64,000 nucleotides of DNA from Halichondria panicea (Eukaryota > Porifera > Demospongiae > Suberitida > Halichondriidae): assembly GCF_963675165.1 (NCBI RefSeq), contig NC_087387.1, positions 2,593,501 through 2,657,500 of the forward strand. The letters are read 5' to 3'. Both the position numbers and the translations under genes were made by a program. Of this stretch, positions 35,801 to 45,950 are shown in pieces (position 1 is the stretch's first letter; each line of letters begins with the position of its first letter). The notes beneath the pieces are model-generated. The model did not search any database. It saw only the letters and a program-made list of their open reading frames with translations, and was not told the origin of the DNA.

Positions 35801-38719
35801 TGCCAACTTCTACGTGAACCAATGCGCATGCGCACAACAAGGTAGCTACATTAGGACACAGAGACTTTTGAGGACACAGGCATGCCTGCAACAAGTCAGA
35901 GCAGCTCAAACGGAACTTCTGACGTGCTTTACAATTGTGATATTAAAACCTTGGTTCTCCTGTTAGCCTAACTGCTGTGCATAATTTGGCCACATTGTGA
36001 TTGATGTTGAATATTTTGCCCTCAGAGATATATTATTTCCAAATGTACATGTATGTACATACCCAGGACAATGCAGCTTCACTTCACGGTATGAATTTGC
36101 TTTTGGGACTCATGATCCTTACCTACCAAGCACGTGTACAATTCACAGAATCTCTGGTCAAACCAACTTGTCACTTTCTCAATTGCTAATGCTCGCCCCA
36201 AACATGCTTTGCATGCTCCTAGTTTACACAACTATACATGAAACTCCCTTACACTCTACTCTCTCACCTGCGAGCGGTGTCGACGGCTTGCTCCCAGTCT
36301 TGCAGTGCTAACAGAACCTTCATCTTCTCCATCAGAGGTGGTAGGAACCCAGGATAGCTGGCCACCGCTTGATTGAGCATCTCAAGCGAGAGGCTAAAGT
36401 TGCATCGTAGCAAAAGGAACTTGGCCTTTCCAAAAAGGGCGTCCACTGGTTTAGGCTCCTCGGGGCTGAAAAAGATTGTGTAATATGTGAACTACATGTA
36501 CATTATACACGTACACGTATTTGCACACTCATAATCACACACTTAATATTGGACAAAATTCTTTGGAAATTAGAAATTCATGAAAGGGCTTCAATAATGA
36601 AGTACTGGGTACATGTGCGTACATCATTGATAATACATACATGTATAATGTTCAAAGACATCCTACCTAGCAAGAGCTTTGTCAAAGAAGTTGATAGATT
36701 TCTTGGCAAGTGCTTCTCTGGCTGAGGTGAGGTCAATCCACCCCTTTAATACCAGCCCCTCTGTTGAGTTGGGTGCCATCTTGAGCAGTTTGTCAATGTA
36801 CTCCCTAGCTTTGTCGTTCCTACCAGACAGCCATAGGAACATGCTCGCATTGTATAGCGCCTGATGTGGAGAAAAAAAGTGGCTTAAACAAATTAGTTAC
36901 ATGTATGAGCAGGAAAAAAAAGGGAAGTCAGACTGACTTGTGCGTTTGACAAATGAAAGTGCATCTTAAAACAATACACTGCTTATTGGTTTCTTTGGCC
37001 ATTCCCACATACATCATCACATGTACAGTACCACGTTTATGTTTATAGTCACTACTGCTACATAATTATATAGCTTATAGTTTGTGTGTGGTATTCACAC
37101 TTTGAGGTCTAACCTTCTCCCCACATGTGGTTCTCACTGTTCGAACTTGAGCCTCTAGCTTCTGGATAGCCTCACGGTCTACACGTACATGTACGTATGA
37201 CATATTAACACAATGGCATACACTATTATACATGTATCGTACTCTACCAAGATACGCCCACGTCCGAAATTATGCCCACCCACTCAAGTTCCTGCATACC
37301 GTAAGACCTCGATTTAAGGCGACTCTCCAAATATGTGACACCCAGGAGCTTCAGCAATTTTCTGACCTCTAAAAGTAGCGACAGCTACGTTGACAATTAT
37401 TTTTTAATGCCGCGTTCTAAATAGAGGTAAATGTAGCCACTCCCTAGCCTCGATTGTAGCCCACTGGAAAATCAGTGTTTTTAAGCGGCCTGAAATCGAG
37501 GCAAGTAGACTCTGTAAAGTTACCTCCAATTAGATGCGACCCTCTAAATATGCGACATCAGGACTTCAATATAATTGTTCAACCCCCAAAAGAAGCGACC
37601 TCTGGCATTGTAATTATTAAAAAGTGTCGCTTTAAATCGAGGTCTTACGGTAGGCTAATTTGCCTCGAGAATACGCCCACCAGGACGTGATCAATTGTCA
37701 GGTGAGTGAGCAGTTGGTTTAGAAGTTTCTTGTGTAAGCTGGTTAGCTCTGAAGATAGCTAGATATAGCTAAATCCTAATTATTGCTCCCATTTGCAAGT
37801 ATAAGAGAAAAGGCGCTACATGGTACTTAGGGCCCCGTTAATTGTTTAAAATAGGCATAACCTGTCAGGTTACTATTCAATACATTAGTTATGTACATAC
37901 GTAGATCTGTATTATAGTCCATAATTAATTAGTGGGGGATATTACGGTAAACAAGTTAGAACAGAACATTGGGAAAAATCAAAACCAAAGCAATTGTTTG
38001 TGTCTCACCAACTGGAGTGCACTTTCTGTGGGCATAGATGAGTAGGAGAGGAGCACACAACACCACATCCCTCCGGTCAACAATCGGCACCAACTCACGC
38101 ATGCCTTCAGACAGACGATCTACACAATTGTAATTATTAGATACACACTGACAGATTGATCATAATAATTATGTCATTGGAGGTGATCAGTATTATCAGG
38201 AGTGCATGAATATTATGTCACCGTACACGCACACTGTTTATCATCACACAGTAAATGTTAACACGGTACTTTTTTGTGAGCAGGTTGCTAGATATGTTAA
38301 ATGTGGATATCTCAACACTAACTTCATAGCACTTTTTTTACGGCTCTACCCCAACTTGCAAAACATTAAGTAGCTGACCTTCCATGATGGTGGAGTATCC
38401 CTTCCAGAAGGTAAGGAGTGGGTCAGCCCCACACTCTTTCACCACCTCCAGCACACAAAGGGCCACCTTACGGAAGTACCTCTCCCGGGCGTAGTAGTGG
38501 ACACCTGCCTGAACATTGAAGCATGGGACAATTCGATACGACAGTGTTAAAAAAAACTGTCAGTATGCTACTGGACAAACATAAGGCCAAGAAGACAGGA
38601 TATTAAAGCAGATACACAGTGTGCCTACACGTACACACAGTGCCACATATTTTTTTATCCACACACATGTACGTACAGCAGATTGCAAAACTAACCAGCT
38701 TGTTGCTGATGTCAGCCAT
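20862..38719 (-). CDS. TTC21B: TTC21B / IFT139, IFT-A complex TPR protein
   Basis: IFT139 is an all-TPR subunit of the IFT-A complex, which acts in ciliary retrograde transport. I join 27 exons, 5' to 3': 38696-38719, 38379-38508, 38009-38119, 37114-37178, 36667-36860, 36268-36465, 35376-35559, 34859-34951, 33597-33767, 33244-33378, 32841-32933, 32388-32517, 31873-32030, 31187-31461, 30827-30967, 29760-29865, 29236-29488, 25490-25619, 25283-25348, 24876-25089, 24402-24483, 23916-24066, 23532-23696, 22907-23093, 22414-22638, 21432-21552, 20862-21007. Phases agree at every junction and give 1,315 residues (human TTC21B 1,316). Family-typical runs include [53 protein letters not shown] and the C-terminus ARQSLRP. 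Intron 16 uses a GC donor. I cannot separate a pre-duplication TTC21 gene from TTC21B proper. Confidence 0.96.
21890..22120. mobile_element. MITE, TACCGTATAGCG family, copy 3 (TTC21B intron)
   Basis: It begins ATACCGTACGTATAGCGAGT and ends GACCCGCTATACGGTA, with inverted GGTAAA/TTTACC inner motifs. It lies between TTC21B exons 25 and 26. Confidence 0.65.
22122..22352. mobile_element. Diverged CAGGG-type MITE
   Basis: CATCTAGTTTGGAGGGGAAG on the left and a poly-C run followed by ACTAGATGAAACCCGGCC on the right resemble the ends of 5720-5923. The left terminus has decayed and no target duplication is visible. Confidence 0.45.
26391..26546. mobile_element. MITE, TACCGTATAGCG family, copy 4 (TTC21B intron)
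   Basis: TACCGTATAGCGGGTAATTT on the left and AAATTACCCGCTATATG on the right are a near-perfect inverted pair, with a second inner pair TTTTCGTGGGG / CCCCACGAAAA. The size is about 155 bp. Confidence 0.75.
26686..26848 (-). ncRNA. U1: U1 spliceosomal snRNA, copy A
   Basis: Read on the minus strand it starts TAACTTACCTGGCA, which holds the 5'-splice-site-pairing ACTTACCTG. It then runs through the stem-loop I segment (GATACTGTGATCAAGAAGG), CATTGCACTTCGCC (stem-loop II loop) and GCGATTTCCCCAAACGTGGG (stem-loop III region). It ends with the Sm site AATTTTTGG and the terminal stem-loop GTGGGGGACTGCGTTCGCGC. The length is about 163 nt, against 164 for human U1. It lies on the same strand as TTC21B, in the intron between exons 17 and 18. 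The RNA region reads identically to copy B at 28750-28912. The exact ends are inferred from the human RNA. Confidence 0.95.
26849..26965 (-). promoter_or_regulatory. U1 copy A promoter: TATA-like box and conserved proximal element
   Basis: The ~115 bp upstream of the RNA are conserved with copy B although the DNA further out is not. They contain TATAAA on the minus strand at 26873-26878 (about -25 to -30) and a block bounded by GTGACAAC and GTTGTCAC at 26884-26920, the position expected of a proximal sequence element. A TATA box plus PSE is known for some invertebrate snRNA genes (for example sea urchin). The assignment here is by position. Confidence 0.65.
26970..28745. other. Intronic DNA between the U1 genes, nothing recognised
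   Basis: This is part of the 3.6-kb intron between TTC21B exons 17 and 18. Open frames here (27227-27427, 27491-27982, 28070-28252) have no family resemblance or splice support. Confidence 0.45.
28750..28912 (-). ncRNA. U1: U1 spliceosomal snRNA, copy B
   Basis: It has the same organisation and, as far as I can read, the same sequence as copy A over the whole RNA: ACTTACCTG at the 5' end, the stem-loops, the Sm site AATTTTTGG and the 3' stem-loop. It lies about 2.06 kb upstream of copy A in transcription sense, in the same TTC21B intron and orientation. Open frames on both strands here (28596-28862, 28636-28887) are translations of the RNA gene and not proteins. Confidence 0.95.
28913..29030 (-). 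promoter_or_regulatory. U1 copy B promoter
   Basis: It matches the copy A promoter for about 115 bp, with TATAAA on the minus strand at 28937-28942 and the GTGACAAC...GTTGTCA block. Several single-base differences and a small indel (GTCGCGC) near 29020 set it apart. The two upstream regions therefore differ while the RNAs do not. Confidence 0.65.
30298..30777. mobile_element. hAT-like MITE, GGGATTGG family, 480 bp, perfect 8-bp TSD
   Basis: It is flanked by the exact 8-bp duplication ATTCAACC (30290-30297 and 30778-30785), as hAT elements produce. The left end is ATAGATTGAGGAGAAAGGGA and the right end reads CCAATCCCCTTCTACTCTAT then CTATG, an inverted pair sharing the GGGATTGG core. It sits in the TTC21B intron between exons 15 and 16. 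A partial inverted copy is at 63485-63722. Confidence 0.85.
31516..31668. mobile_element. CAGGG-type MITE with 5-bp TSD ACTGT
   Basis: The ends are CAGGGTTTTGAAGTAGAGGG and CCCCTGTATGACACCCTG, flanked by ACTGT at 31511-31515 and 31669-31673. It lies in the TTC21B intron between exons 13 and 14. Confidence 0.75.
34027..34770. mobile_element. Foldback MITE, 744 bp, ends TAGCCT(C/T)CTTC, 5-bp TSD
   Basis: Arms of about 120-140 bp are inverted copies: the left arm starts TAGCCTCCTTCACAGCCTCT and the right arm ends AGAGGCTGCGAAGAAGGCTA. Each arm itself contains a nested inverted pair (CTCCTTTTTCTGTTCTTTGTC against GACAAAGAAAAAGGAGAG). TACAT is duplicated at 34022-34026 and 34771-34775. It lies in the TTC21B intron between exons 8 and 9. 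Confidence 0.8.
35101..35251. mobile_element. CAGGG-type MITE with 5-bp TSD TAAAT
   Basis: CAGGGCTGCATCCAGG on the left and AATGCAGCCCTG on the right, with a repeated GGGGGGGCGAATTA sub-terminal motif. TAAAT is duplicated at 35096-35100 and 35252-35256. It lies in the TTC21B intron between exons 7 and 8. Confidence 0.8.
37299..37650. mobile_element. MITE, CCGTAAGACCTCGATTTAAGGCGAC family, 352 bp, TA-flanked
   Basis: CCGTAAGACCTCGATTTAAG at the left end is exactly complementary in order to CTTTAAATCGAGGTCTTACGG at the right. TA lies outside both ends (37297-37298, 37651-37652). It lies in the TTC21B intron between exons 3 and 4, and the other copy is at 9785-10115. Confidence 0.82.
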
Positions 38720-38946
38720 ACTCGAACTCTACTGTCTACTTCTTACTGCACCACAGTCTCAAAACTGCACTCAGTTAATTAGTTAGAGTTACGGTACCGT
38801 AGTCACATTGTAGTTTATAGACTCTCGATCAGCTCTCTGCAATTAACTCTGCAGCAGTATCTTCACCTGGCCGCCCGGGTATCTTAGCTTCCAAATGGAA
38901 CACATCGAGCACCAGAGGCAAACCCCTTTTTGTTTACTGATACGTA

Positions 38947-38961
38947 GTTGCTCGGAGTAAC
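38947..38961. promoter_or_regulatory. X-box-like (RFX) motif upstream of TTC21B
   Basis: GTTGCTCGGAGTAAC fits the X-box half-site pattern RYYNYY-N3-RRNRAC recognised by RFX factors, the usual regulators of ciliary genes. It lies 228 bp upstream of the TTC21B start codon. The motif is the same as the one before WDR60 except for one spacer base. Confidence 0.6.
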
Positions 38962-39201
38962 CAAAAAATTGCCCAATGGTGTGAACTATTGCCTTTACGC
39001 ATGCGCAAGAACTTAAGTTCTACACTACTAGATCTAGTTACTTATTTTTAAACAGTTAGTGTTTTCAGCTACAACTATACTATACACTGTCTGGCTGGAG
39101 CAGTTTTCTACTACTAAACTACCTAAGCACATATTTAAAGTTCACCTATACAACTATAGAACTAGCTAGAGCAGTTTTTTCCCCCTGCATAGACTAAACA
39201 G

Positions 39202-40619
39202 TTATTTCTTGAACCTGCATACACCATTCACCCAGGTTTCAAGGACAGGTTTCAAGGACAGATATCACCCCATATCAACCGGGTTAAGCTTGCCTCAAGT
39301 TATCGGGTCTTCAGCAAGAATTACGTAGTCAGCAAGCTTTTCTTCTTCTAATGATCCCACCTACTCATCAACTCGGCACTACTGCCATGCCCCATTGTTG
39401 GTAGCAACCTTGAAGGCCTGCTCAGGTGTGACTCTTCCATTTGCATTCAGAACATTTCGTTTAGGATCTTTTTCCATGATCCTCGTGATGGCCTGCTTCA
39501 TCCTTCGAAGTGCATGGACCCATGGGAGATACGTGCAGTCACTGTGGAAAGAAGATTTTATCTCCTTCTTCACAGCAGATTGGCAGACTCTAGATTTCTC
39601 CTCAAAAATGACATTTTTGAATGTGTAGCCCCACCAACGTGACCGACCAAAAAGCTAGGAGAGATTCCAAGATCACTCATGCGCTCCAATGCTTTGTCGA
39701 CAAGAGAACAATGCTCAATGCGATGCCTTTTCGGTATTCCACTTTCTCCTTTGACAGCAATCTTACAGAGTGAGTTTGATGGCCTTGTCGCCATTGGCGT
39801 GACACATAATAGACCAACTTTACCTTTGTCCTCATCTTCCGAACCATGCATTTGTTCGAATACAGAGTCAGGAGTCATTTCGTCTGGCTGAGAAAATGGA
39901 GGGAAATTGAAGGCTCACAGCGGTATATGCATCTGATTGATACCCTTGATTCGTGCCATTGGAGACCTGTTTAACACAACCCTGTATATATAATTGTTCT
40001 TGAATTTTCCAGTCAGAGGTTAGCTTGTATTCTCTGCAGCATGCAGCAAGAGAAGTAATCATTGAGGCGTAGCCATGCAACTATAATCTTATTAGGGTAA
40101 ACTTTGAAGGTGATCAGCTTGTTCAAGCCACTTGGACGAACAGTTGGCAAGTTGAAGAGTGGATCTATAGACCAATATCAAGAATCCAGGCTCTTTTTTT
40201 CAGGTCACCACTGCATGGATTCAAGAGCAGATTTTTCACTTGCAATGGCTTGCTTCAACAAGTCAGTATTGTAGGGTTCTTGTATGTCTTGTCCATCATA
40301 CGGACCAAAGTCGCTCCAAGCCATAGTGATTGCTGTGGGAACGAAGTGAACGTGTGGTTCAATCAATCCAGGTAAGAGCGTCTGTCCATCTGACAGCTTA
40401 ACAGTAGCTTATTTTCACACGATTGAGCGAGAGCCAACAGAGTGAACTTTCCTACCATGAAAGCCGATGGCATCAACCTTAGCCACGCTTCCTGCAACAA
40501 TTGAATGAACTGTTCCACCAGTCAGTCAGTGCATGTACATCACTGTGTCTGATCGAGAAGAGGCCACCGACTTTGGGATGGTCTTATCAGTTGATGAATT
40601 TGTACATTCCGCACGCCAT
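39202..40619 (-). pseudogene. Decayed copy of the metal-dependent amidohydrolase in the left arm
   Basis: It is collinear with the 45951-47770 gene from its start codon (40617-40619) to its stop (39202-39204). Frameshifts occur near 40540, 40440 and 39820. About 350 bp of the middle are deleted, with the join at about 40105 linking LNKLITF to the VHPNKI region. There are further gaps near 39640 and 39780. The remaining sequence is easily recognised (RHRIEHCSLVDK and ERMSDLGISPSFLVGH are on the minus strand near 39700). No protein can be made from it. Confidence 0.9.
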
Positions 40620-41018
40620 TTTTGTAAAAAACTCTTTGAAACTTAGCTGCAAAGAGCGCCTTAAATACACATGCAGCTGTGTGCCATAATAATTTTGGAG
40701 GGTTTACCTATAATTATATACATGTATACGAATTGCAATGTACATCAGCGGCTTTATTTTTGATCACATGCACTAATACTAAGAGTGTTTATGGCTCATT
40801 TAAACCATCACATGCAGTCATGGGAATATTCACAAGTTCAGTGTTTTACAGATATGCGTAGGATGAGGTTGTATCCAGGACAACATTAGCAGATGCATCC
40901 CAATGGTTAGCATCATTAATTTGAGAATGTACTTATTGCATGGATTAAAGAACAAGGTAATATTGCACTATCAAAAAAATTAATGTAGCTCATGGTGACC
41001 ATAATCTTTCACTTATAC

Positions 41019-41044
41019 CAAGGGCGTCTCTGTATACGCCCTTG
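41019..41044. mobile_element. 26-bp micro-insertion with hAT-like ends and 7-bp duplication
   Basis: CAAGGGCGT...ACGCCCTTG (26 bp in all) is flanked by CTTATAC on both sides (41012-41018 and 41045-41051). Its termini equal those of the 211-bp MITE at 48307-48517. The aligned right-arm sequence (near 45205-45235 and 45520-45560) lacks the insert. Confidence 0.75.
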
Positions 41045-41160
41045 CTTATACACAGAGCACTTTATAATATCACAGTCAGGGAAACTAATGGATAACACTC
41101 TGGGTCATAGAGCTAGCTCTTATATCTTATACTTGGTTTGCCTTTCGGAATGCAGTTGAT

Positions 41161-42300
41161 ATCATAACAACTTTACAAGAGAGATCATTCTCATGTTGAT
41201 CATGTTCACTTATATATCTAGCATGCATGTACTTTATACCATCTCAACCATGGCAAAACTAATACTGCATATACACTATAATTATTATATAGAAGCCAGC
41301 AGAAACCAGCCACAGGCAGCAACATACAGAATTAAGGCATGAACTAGAAGAACTGGGCATACCAGCAAAGATTTCAGGAAGTTGAGCAGTCTACTTTCAC
41401 CACTATAGAGTCTTATCAGGCATGGCAACACTTTTCTACAAACGCCTGAGCTCACTATGCTCGCCCATAAATGGGACCTCACTTACAACAACACCCTGTG
41501 CTGGCTAAGGTTCCGCCGAGTCCCTCTTACGCTTGGCCATCCCAGCTATCAGAGGTGCAAGATCGTCAGTGGGACATGCATGCAGCAAGGACACCCGTTG
41601 AGATTGACCTGATCTCAGCAGAATCCCATCTTGTAAATGAATGGACAGTAAAATCCATTTACAATGAATCTACCGTATACGTGTACCCTTGGGTTTTGTC
41701 ACTTTCATTACTGTACATGTCATGCATTCTCTCACTTGGGGCCTAAAAAAACAAAGCTTCTATATATATCTTTTGTTATCCCACTAAAACGAAACAGTAT
41801 ATAGTCAATAATTAGCGTGGCACCTAACTCTGTCCCTAACACTATTACCCTAAGCCAACCCTAACCTAGATCTAGCCCATTTTTTTCGGTTGTTTTGTTT
41901 TAGTGGGACTACACACCTTCTCTTGGATTTTTGATTTGTGGATTTGCAAACTAATTGCAGATCCATCCCGTACCCCTCCCCTTATTGACAGGAAATGCAA
42001 AATACTTACTACCTTGTAGATCTAGTCAAATGAACTCTTGATCTAGTACATGCTTCATGCTGTACTATCATTCATCAAGTATACTATCATTCATCAAGCC
42101 ATCAGCCATTTAAGCTCCTCTTCTATAAGGACTGTGTGCTGGGTTCATTGTCAACAATTGCAAACAACCAATTATACAAAGCAGACTGAGAGTAATACGT
42201 ACGTCTTCTATAACTCTGGTACCTAATACTTTTTAAGTGAAACAAAACATGGCGAGAGGCAATCATTAGTACAGCACAACGCAAACATCTGCCAAGCTGT
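41161..42300. other. Spacer of the inverted duplication, repeat fragments
   Basis: No gene is seen. 41920-41960 (CTCTTGGATTTTTGATTTGTG) and 42190-42290 (TCTTCTATAACTCTGGTACC, AAACATGGCGAGAGGC) match parts of an interspersed repeat at 55650-55700 and 56325-56390. Confidence 0.45.
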
Positions 42301-42578
42301 CACTATTTCCGAAATTGAGCAAATTCTGAGTACAATCTATCCTACTGCCAATGTTAGTGTTGTGAATTCAGCTATAGGAGATTGGTTATCTGATCCGCTA
42401 TTCAGAGGATCATTCATTCACTACTCAAATTATCTAAGATTTAGTGACTTTGATCGTTTAGGAGATCTGGTTGGAAATCTGTACTTGAGTGGCAGCGCTA
42501 CATCTGTAGATTTTGCATGGTGCATATTTTGCCAGTAGAGAAACGGCAGTGAAGGTGATTGGTACAGTAATGCGATAA
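42301..42578 (+). pseudogene. C-terminal exon remnant of a flavin amine oxidase
   Basis: The frame reads DWLSDPLFRGSF and then LVGNLYLSGSATSVDF, the typical C-terminal FAD-binding end of monoamine/polyamine oxidases, where Gly-x-x-(A/S)-T precedes the last FAD contact. A frame change follows, and HGAYFASRETAVKVIG continues in another frame to a stop at 42576-42578, so a few codons (the YG-V part of the motif) have been lost with a frameshift. No upstream exons are visible. It is an isolated, inactive fragment. Confidence 0.72.
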
Positions 42579-43130
42579 ATAAATGCTCAAACACATATTA
42601 ATTGTCCTGCTTGGAGTACTTTGTGCCACATACTATATTGTTGATAGGAAATGGCCATGCATGCATGCTCACTTGTATAATTTGTATGTGAGAAACTGTA
42701 ATAATAAATCGATCTTGACTTAATTACTTTATGGATATCATAATAAATTTCTAGTATACTATTCCTGTTGTATATTTATAGGTGACACTGCATGCATGTG
42801 CACCCACGTGTTCATGTGCCTTCATAATTATAAATACTAAAGTGCATGCATGGGCAGATTATAATTTACCACTCATGCATGGCCCATAATAAATAATCTT
42901 TATGCATTCTTTGTCTCATCTGTTGGGGAGTACAATTATAGGCCATATGTGCCTTCTGTACAACCCTTTCTCTCTTTTGAGTTCAAAATTCAATTCAATG
43001 CATGATTGTGCACATTGTAACCAGTCGATTTTATGCCTTAGCTTGCTGCTGCCTCGATGGAATTCGAAGTGTATGTAGCAAGCACATTGACTATTGTTGA
43101 GCATGTGTCAACGACTTGTGTATATAGTGC

Positions 43131-44462
43131 GATTGCCTCACACGAGATCAACTTTCATGAGATCAACTCCCACGAGATCAATTCTTACCAGAGCAACTTT
43201 GCATGAGGTCAACTGTCAATAGATCAACTCTCACAGAATCAACTTTTCATAGGATCAACTCAACTCCTGAAATCAACTCAAATCAACTCTAATCTTGTTA
43301 TCCAGAAATTAACTTTTTAAAGGTGTTGGCCTCACTTTTTTAGCTAATTACTATTGTGCATGTGCGCCCATGCCAAAGATTGGCAGGTATTTAGTAATAA
43401 GCCCCTATAGATTTAGCACAATGCACGCTAGCTCATTCACAATGGCTCAATCATCAAGAATTCCAGGAACAGTTGAAGAGCTATAGGAAAGACTTCGAGA
43501 GGTATATCTACACGAAAATAAGACGTACATTTTATGGTATCTGTGGCATTTTGTCCACTGACATTTGTTAACAGCCTGGCTTGCCATCCAACAAACATTG
43601 ACGAGCTAGTGGACTATTTTGTGCACTTACATGTAGTACAACCTGGACCAATGGAAACATTCACTTTCAATCACATCAGCCCAGAACCAACAATGGTATT
43701 TAATAATGAAAAAAGTCATCGTTAGTACAAAAGCAACCCCTCAACACAAAGGCTGCCTCTGTATCCGAAGGTGTTTGTTATAATAGGGTATGTCACACTC
43801 AAATTTCAGTGAGGTGGTGAAAATAATAGCTTAGAGCTAGGATGATGTTACTGCGTTCTATCGTGATAAGCGCCACTGAACTGATCAACCTGTTAAACTA
43901 CTAGACTTCTATATATGGTATGTAATCCTATAGGCCCTCTAATAACCAACACCCACTCAAGTCAATGGCCCACACTTTAAAGGTGCTGTTTCAAATTCTT
44001 ACCCATTCAGCTGTACAGCCTGTAGTACCGAACAGTATAATGGCAGCTGCAAAAATTCAACTAACAGGCATCCGATTAATATGGATTGAGTACATCCAGC
44101 CAAAACAAAGATTCAGAGCTATACATGCATGTTTGTAGCTACATCTCGGCCATAGAGACGCAAAATAAAAGAGAAGAATCCATACAAACACTGTTTGACT
44201 GCTTCAACACATGAGGCATGACTCTGAAGAGTATATTTATTTTACCAGCCAGCAAGCATCTTAATTGTAAAATTTGGAAGTGTAGCGGTTTTTTGTAAAA
44301 CTGAGTTGATCACATGAAGTTGATCCTATGAAAAGTTGATTCTATGAGAGTTGATCTACTAACAATTGACCTCATGCAAAGTTGCTCTGGTAAGAATTGA
44401 TCTCGTGGGAGTTGATCTCATGAAAGTTGATCTCATGAAAGTTGATCTTGTGTGCACACACC
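43131..44462. mobile_element. Foldback element, 1,332 bp, ends built of ~14-bp GATCAACTTTCAT subrepeats
   Basis: The left arm (43131-43290) and right arm (44300-44462) are inverted copies made of about ten degenerate units of the type GAGATCAACTTTCAT. The outer ends align as GATTGCCTCACACGAGATCA and the complement of GTTGATCTTGTGTGCACACA. The 8-bp target duplication TATAGTGC is exact (43123-43130 and 44463-44470). Tandem subrepeats in long inverted ends are characteristic of foldback elements. The interior has a short open frame (43534-43725) that I do not recognise. Confidence 0.82.
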
Positions 44463-44470
44463 TATAGTGC

Positions 44471-45060
44471 TTGTGTATATACACAAATGGCTTGCTGCTT
44501 CGTCTTTGAAAATATTCTATGGCTACTAAGATAGTCCAGAAAGACTACTTCATACTACTCAGTCCTACATGCTGTGTAGCTGGTCTAAACCCTGAAAACG
44601 TTAAAGGATAATCGCATTCATGACACTATATCCAATCTACGACAGAATCCAATATCAACATTGACAAATTGAAAGCACGCTCCTTTGTTGTTGTACAATT
44701 TACAAAATTTTGATCGGTAAAGGGATAACAAACTAGCTATACAGCCCTTTTTTCATTGTCCAAAACTTTACATTCAACCCTAAAACTCATAGCTGTACAT
44801 CGTTTTAGTTGTGCATCGTTTCACAACTTGTGCTAATGAATTTTCTACAAATCTGTCAAAATTAGTACCATAAAAACAGAGAAAAATCTTAAAATAATTA
44901 CTACCCGTCTATAATAGCAACCATAATTATAACATAATACCTATAATTATACAAAAGTGGTGTACAATTCAAGGTTCCCCTAATGTTGTCATGCCTACAA
45001 AGACATTCGTACTCAGCTTAATTCAGACAGTGTAAGTGCATAATTGTTAGGTATATTAAA
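44471..45060. other. Spacer DNA, nothing recognised
   Basis: AT-rich sequence with no exon, RNA gene or clear repeat. Confidence 0.45.
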
Positions 45061-45125
45061 GTACTGCAGTAAACCAGGTATAAGATGTAAGAGCTCTCCC
45101 CCTAACGTTGTCAAGACTACAATAA

Positions 45126-45795
45126 CTCTATATGCTCATAATTATAAAAAAGTGTTAGTTGCCATGAACTGTGATGCAATGGTATGTAGTATTACAAAGT
45201 GCTCTGTGTGTAACATAAACTGAACGATTATGGTTACCATGAGCTACACTCTTTAATTCACTCAAAGTGCTATAGTCACTGGCATATAAGAGCTGCCTCC
45301 CCCTAATGTTGTCATGGATACAATAACTCATTAAACCATTCTACACATAGTCATTGCTGTAAAACTAATGACTTGTGAATATTCTCCATTAGTCGCCATG
45401 ATTGCTGTCTCTTTGATGTATCCATTAATATACAATTAGTGTGGTCAAAAATTGCATTCTTAACTCTATATGCTCATATTTATAAAAAAAGTGTTAGTTG
45501 TCATGAACTGGTATGTATAGTATTACAAAGTGCTCTGTGTGTAACATAAACTGAACGATTATGGTTACCATGAGCTACACTCTTTGATGTACATTAATTC
45601 ACTCAAAGTGCTATAGTCACTGGCATGTAAGAGCTGCCTCCCCCTAATGTTGTCATGGATACAATAACTCATTCTACACATAGTCATTGTTGTAAAATTA
45701 ATGACTTGTGAATATTCTCCATTAGTCGCCATGACTGCTGTCTCTTTGATGTATCCATTAGTATACAATTAGTGTGGTCAAAAATTGCATTCTTA
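45126..45795. repeat. Tandem duplication, about 335 bp x 2, upstream of the amidohydrolase
   Basis: Unit 1 is 45126-45463 and unit 2 is 45464-45795, with a 338-bp period and a few small differences. Shared landmarks are AAAAAGTGTTAGTTG, CAAAGTGCTCTGTGTGTAAC and TGCCTCCCCCTAATGTTGTC. Confidence 0.85.
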
Positions 45796-45871
45796 AGAGT
45801 GTAAAGTCGCTGATGTACATCACAATTTAGAGAAAAACACACCTAAGTATTCTTCGTTGTGGCCAACAACT

Positions 45872-45882
45872 GTGTATTTAAG
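45872..45882 (+). promoter_or_regulatory. TATA-like box of the amidohydrolase gene
   Basis: GTGTATTTAAGG lies about 75 bp before the start codon and is conserved in the decayed left-arm copy (complement near 40657-40672), so it belongs to the duplicated unit. Its use as a promoter is inferred from position. Confidence 0.5.
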
Positions 45883-45950
45883 GGGCCTTTTGCAACTAAG
45901 TTTCACTGAAGGAGTTTCTAACACAAAACCTTTCACAGCAAGACGAAAAC

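Larger units (their letters stand above)
39060..41160 (-). repeat. Left arm of inverted segmental duplication (decayed)
   Basis: Read on the minus strand, this arm matches 45060-47890 beyond the gene itself. The upstream blocks match (ACCAAGTATAAGATATAAGAG against ACCAGGTATAAGATGTAAGAG, and GAGCACTTTATAATAT). So do the TATTTAAGG promoter motif and about 130 bp of 3' flank, including GAAAACTGCTCCAGCCAGAC. Because flanks are included, this is a DNA-level duplication and not a retrocopy. Confidence 0.85.

Noticed and set aside
41471..41746. Open frame that could be a gene in the spacer of the inverted duplication
   Set aside because: No frame gives a recognisable domain. A faint reverse-transcriptase-end look in another frame (41475-41610) was too weak to call.
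43141..44450. Regularly spaced GATCAACTT repeats that could suggest a CRISPR array
   Set aside because: Units are degenerate, spacers are only 3-6 bp, and the two blocks are inverted ends of one transposable element in a eukaryotic genome.
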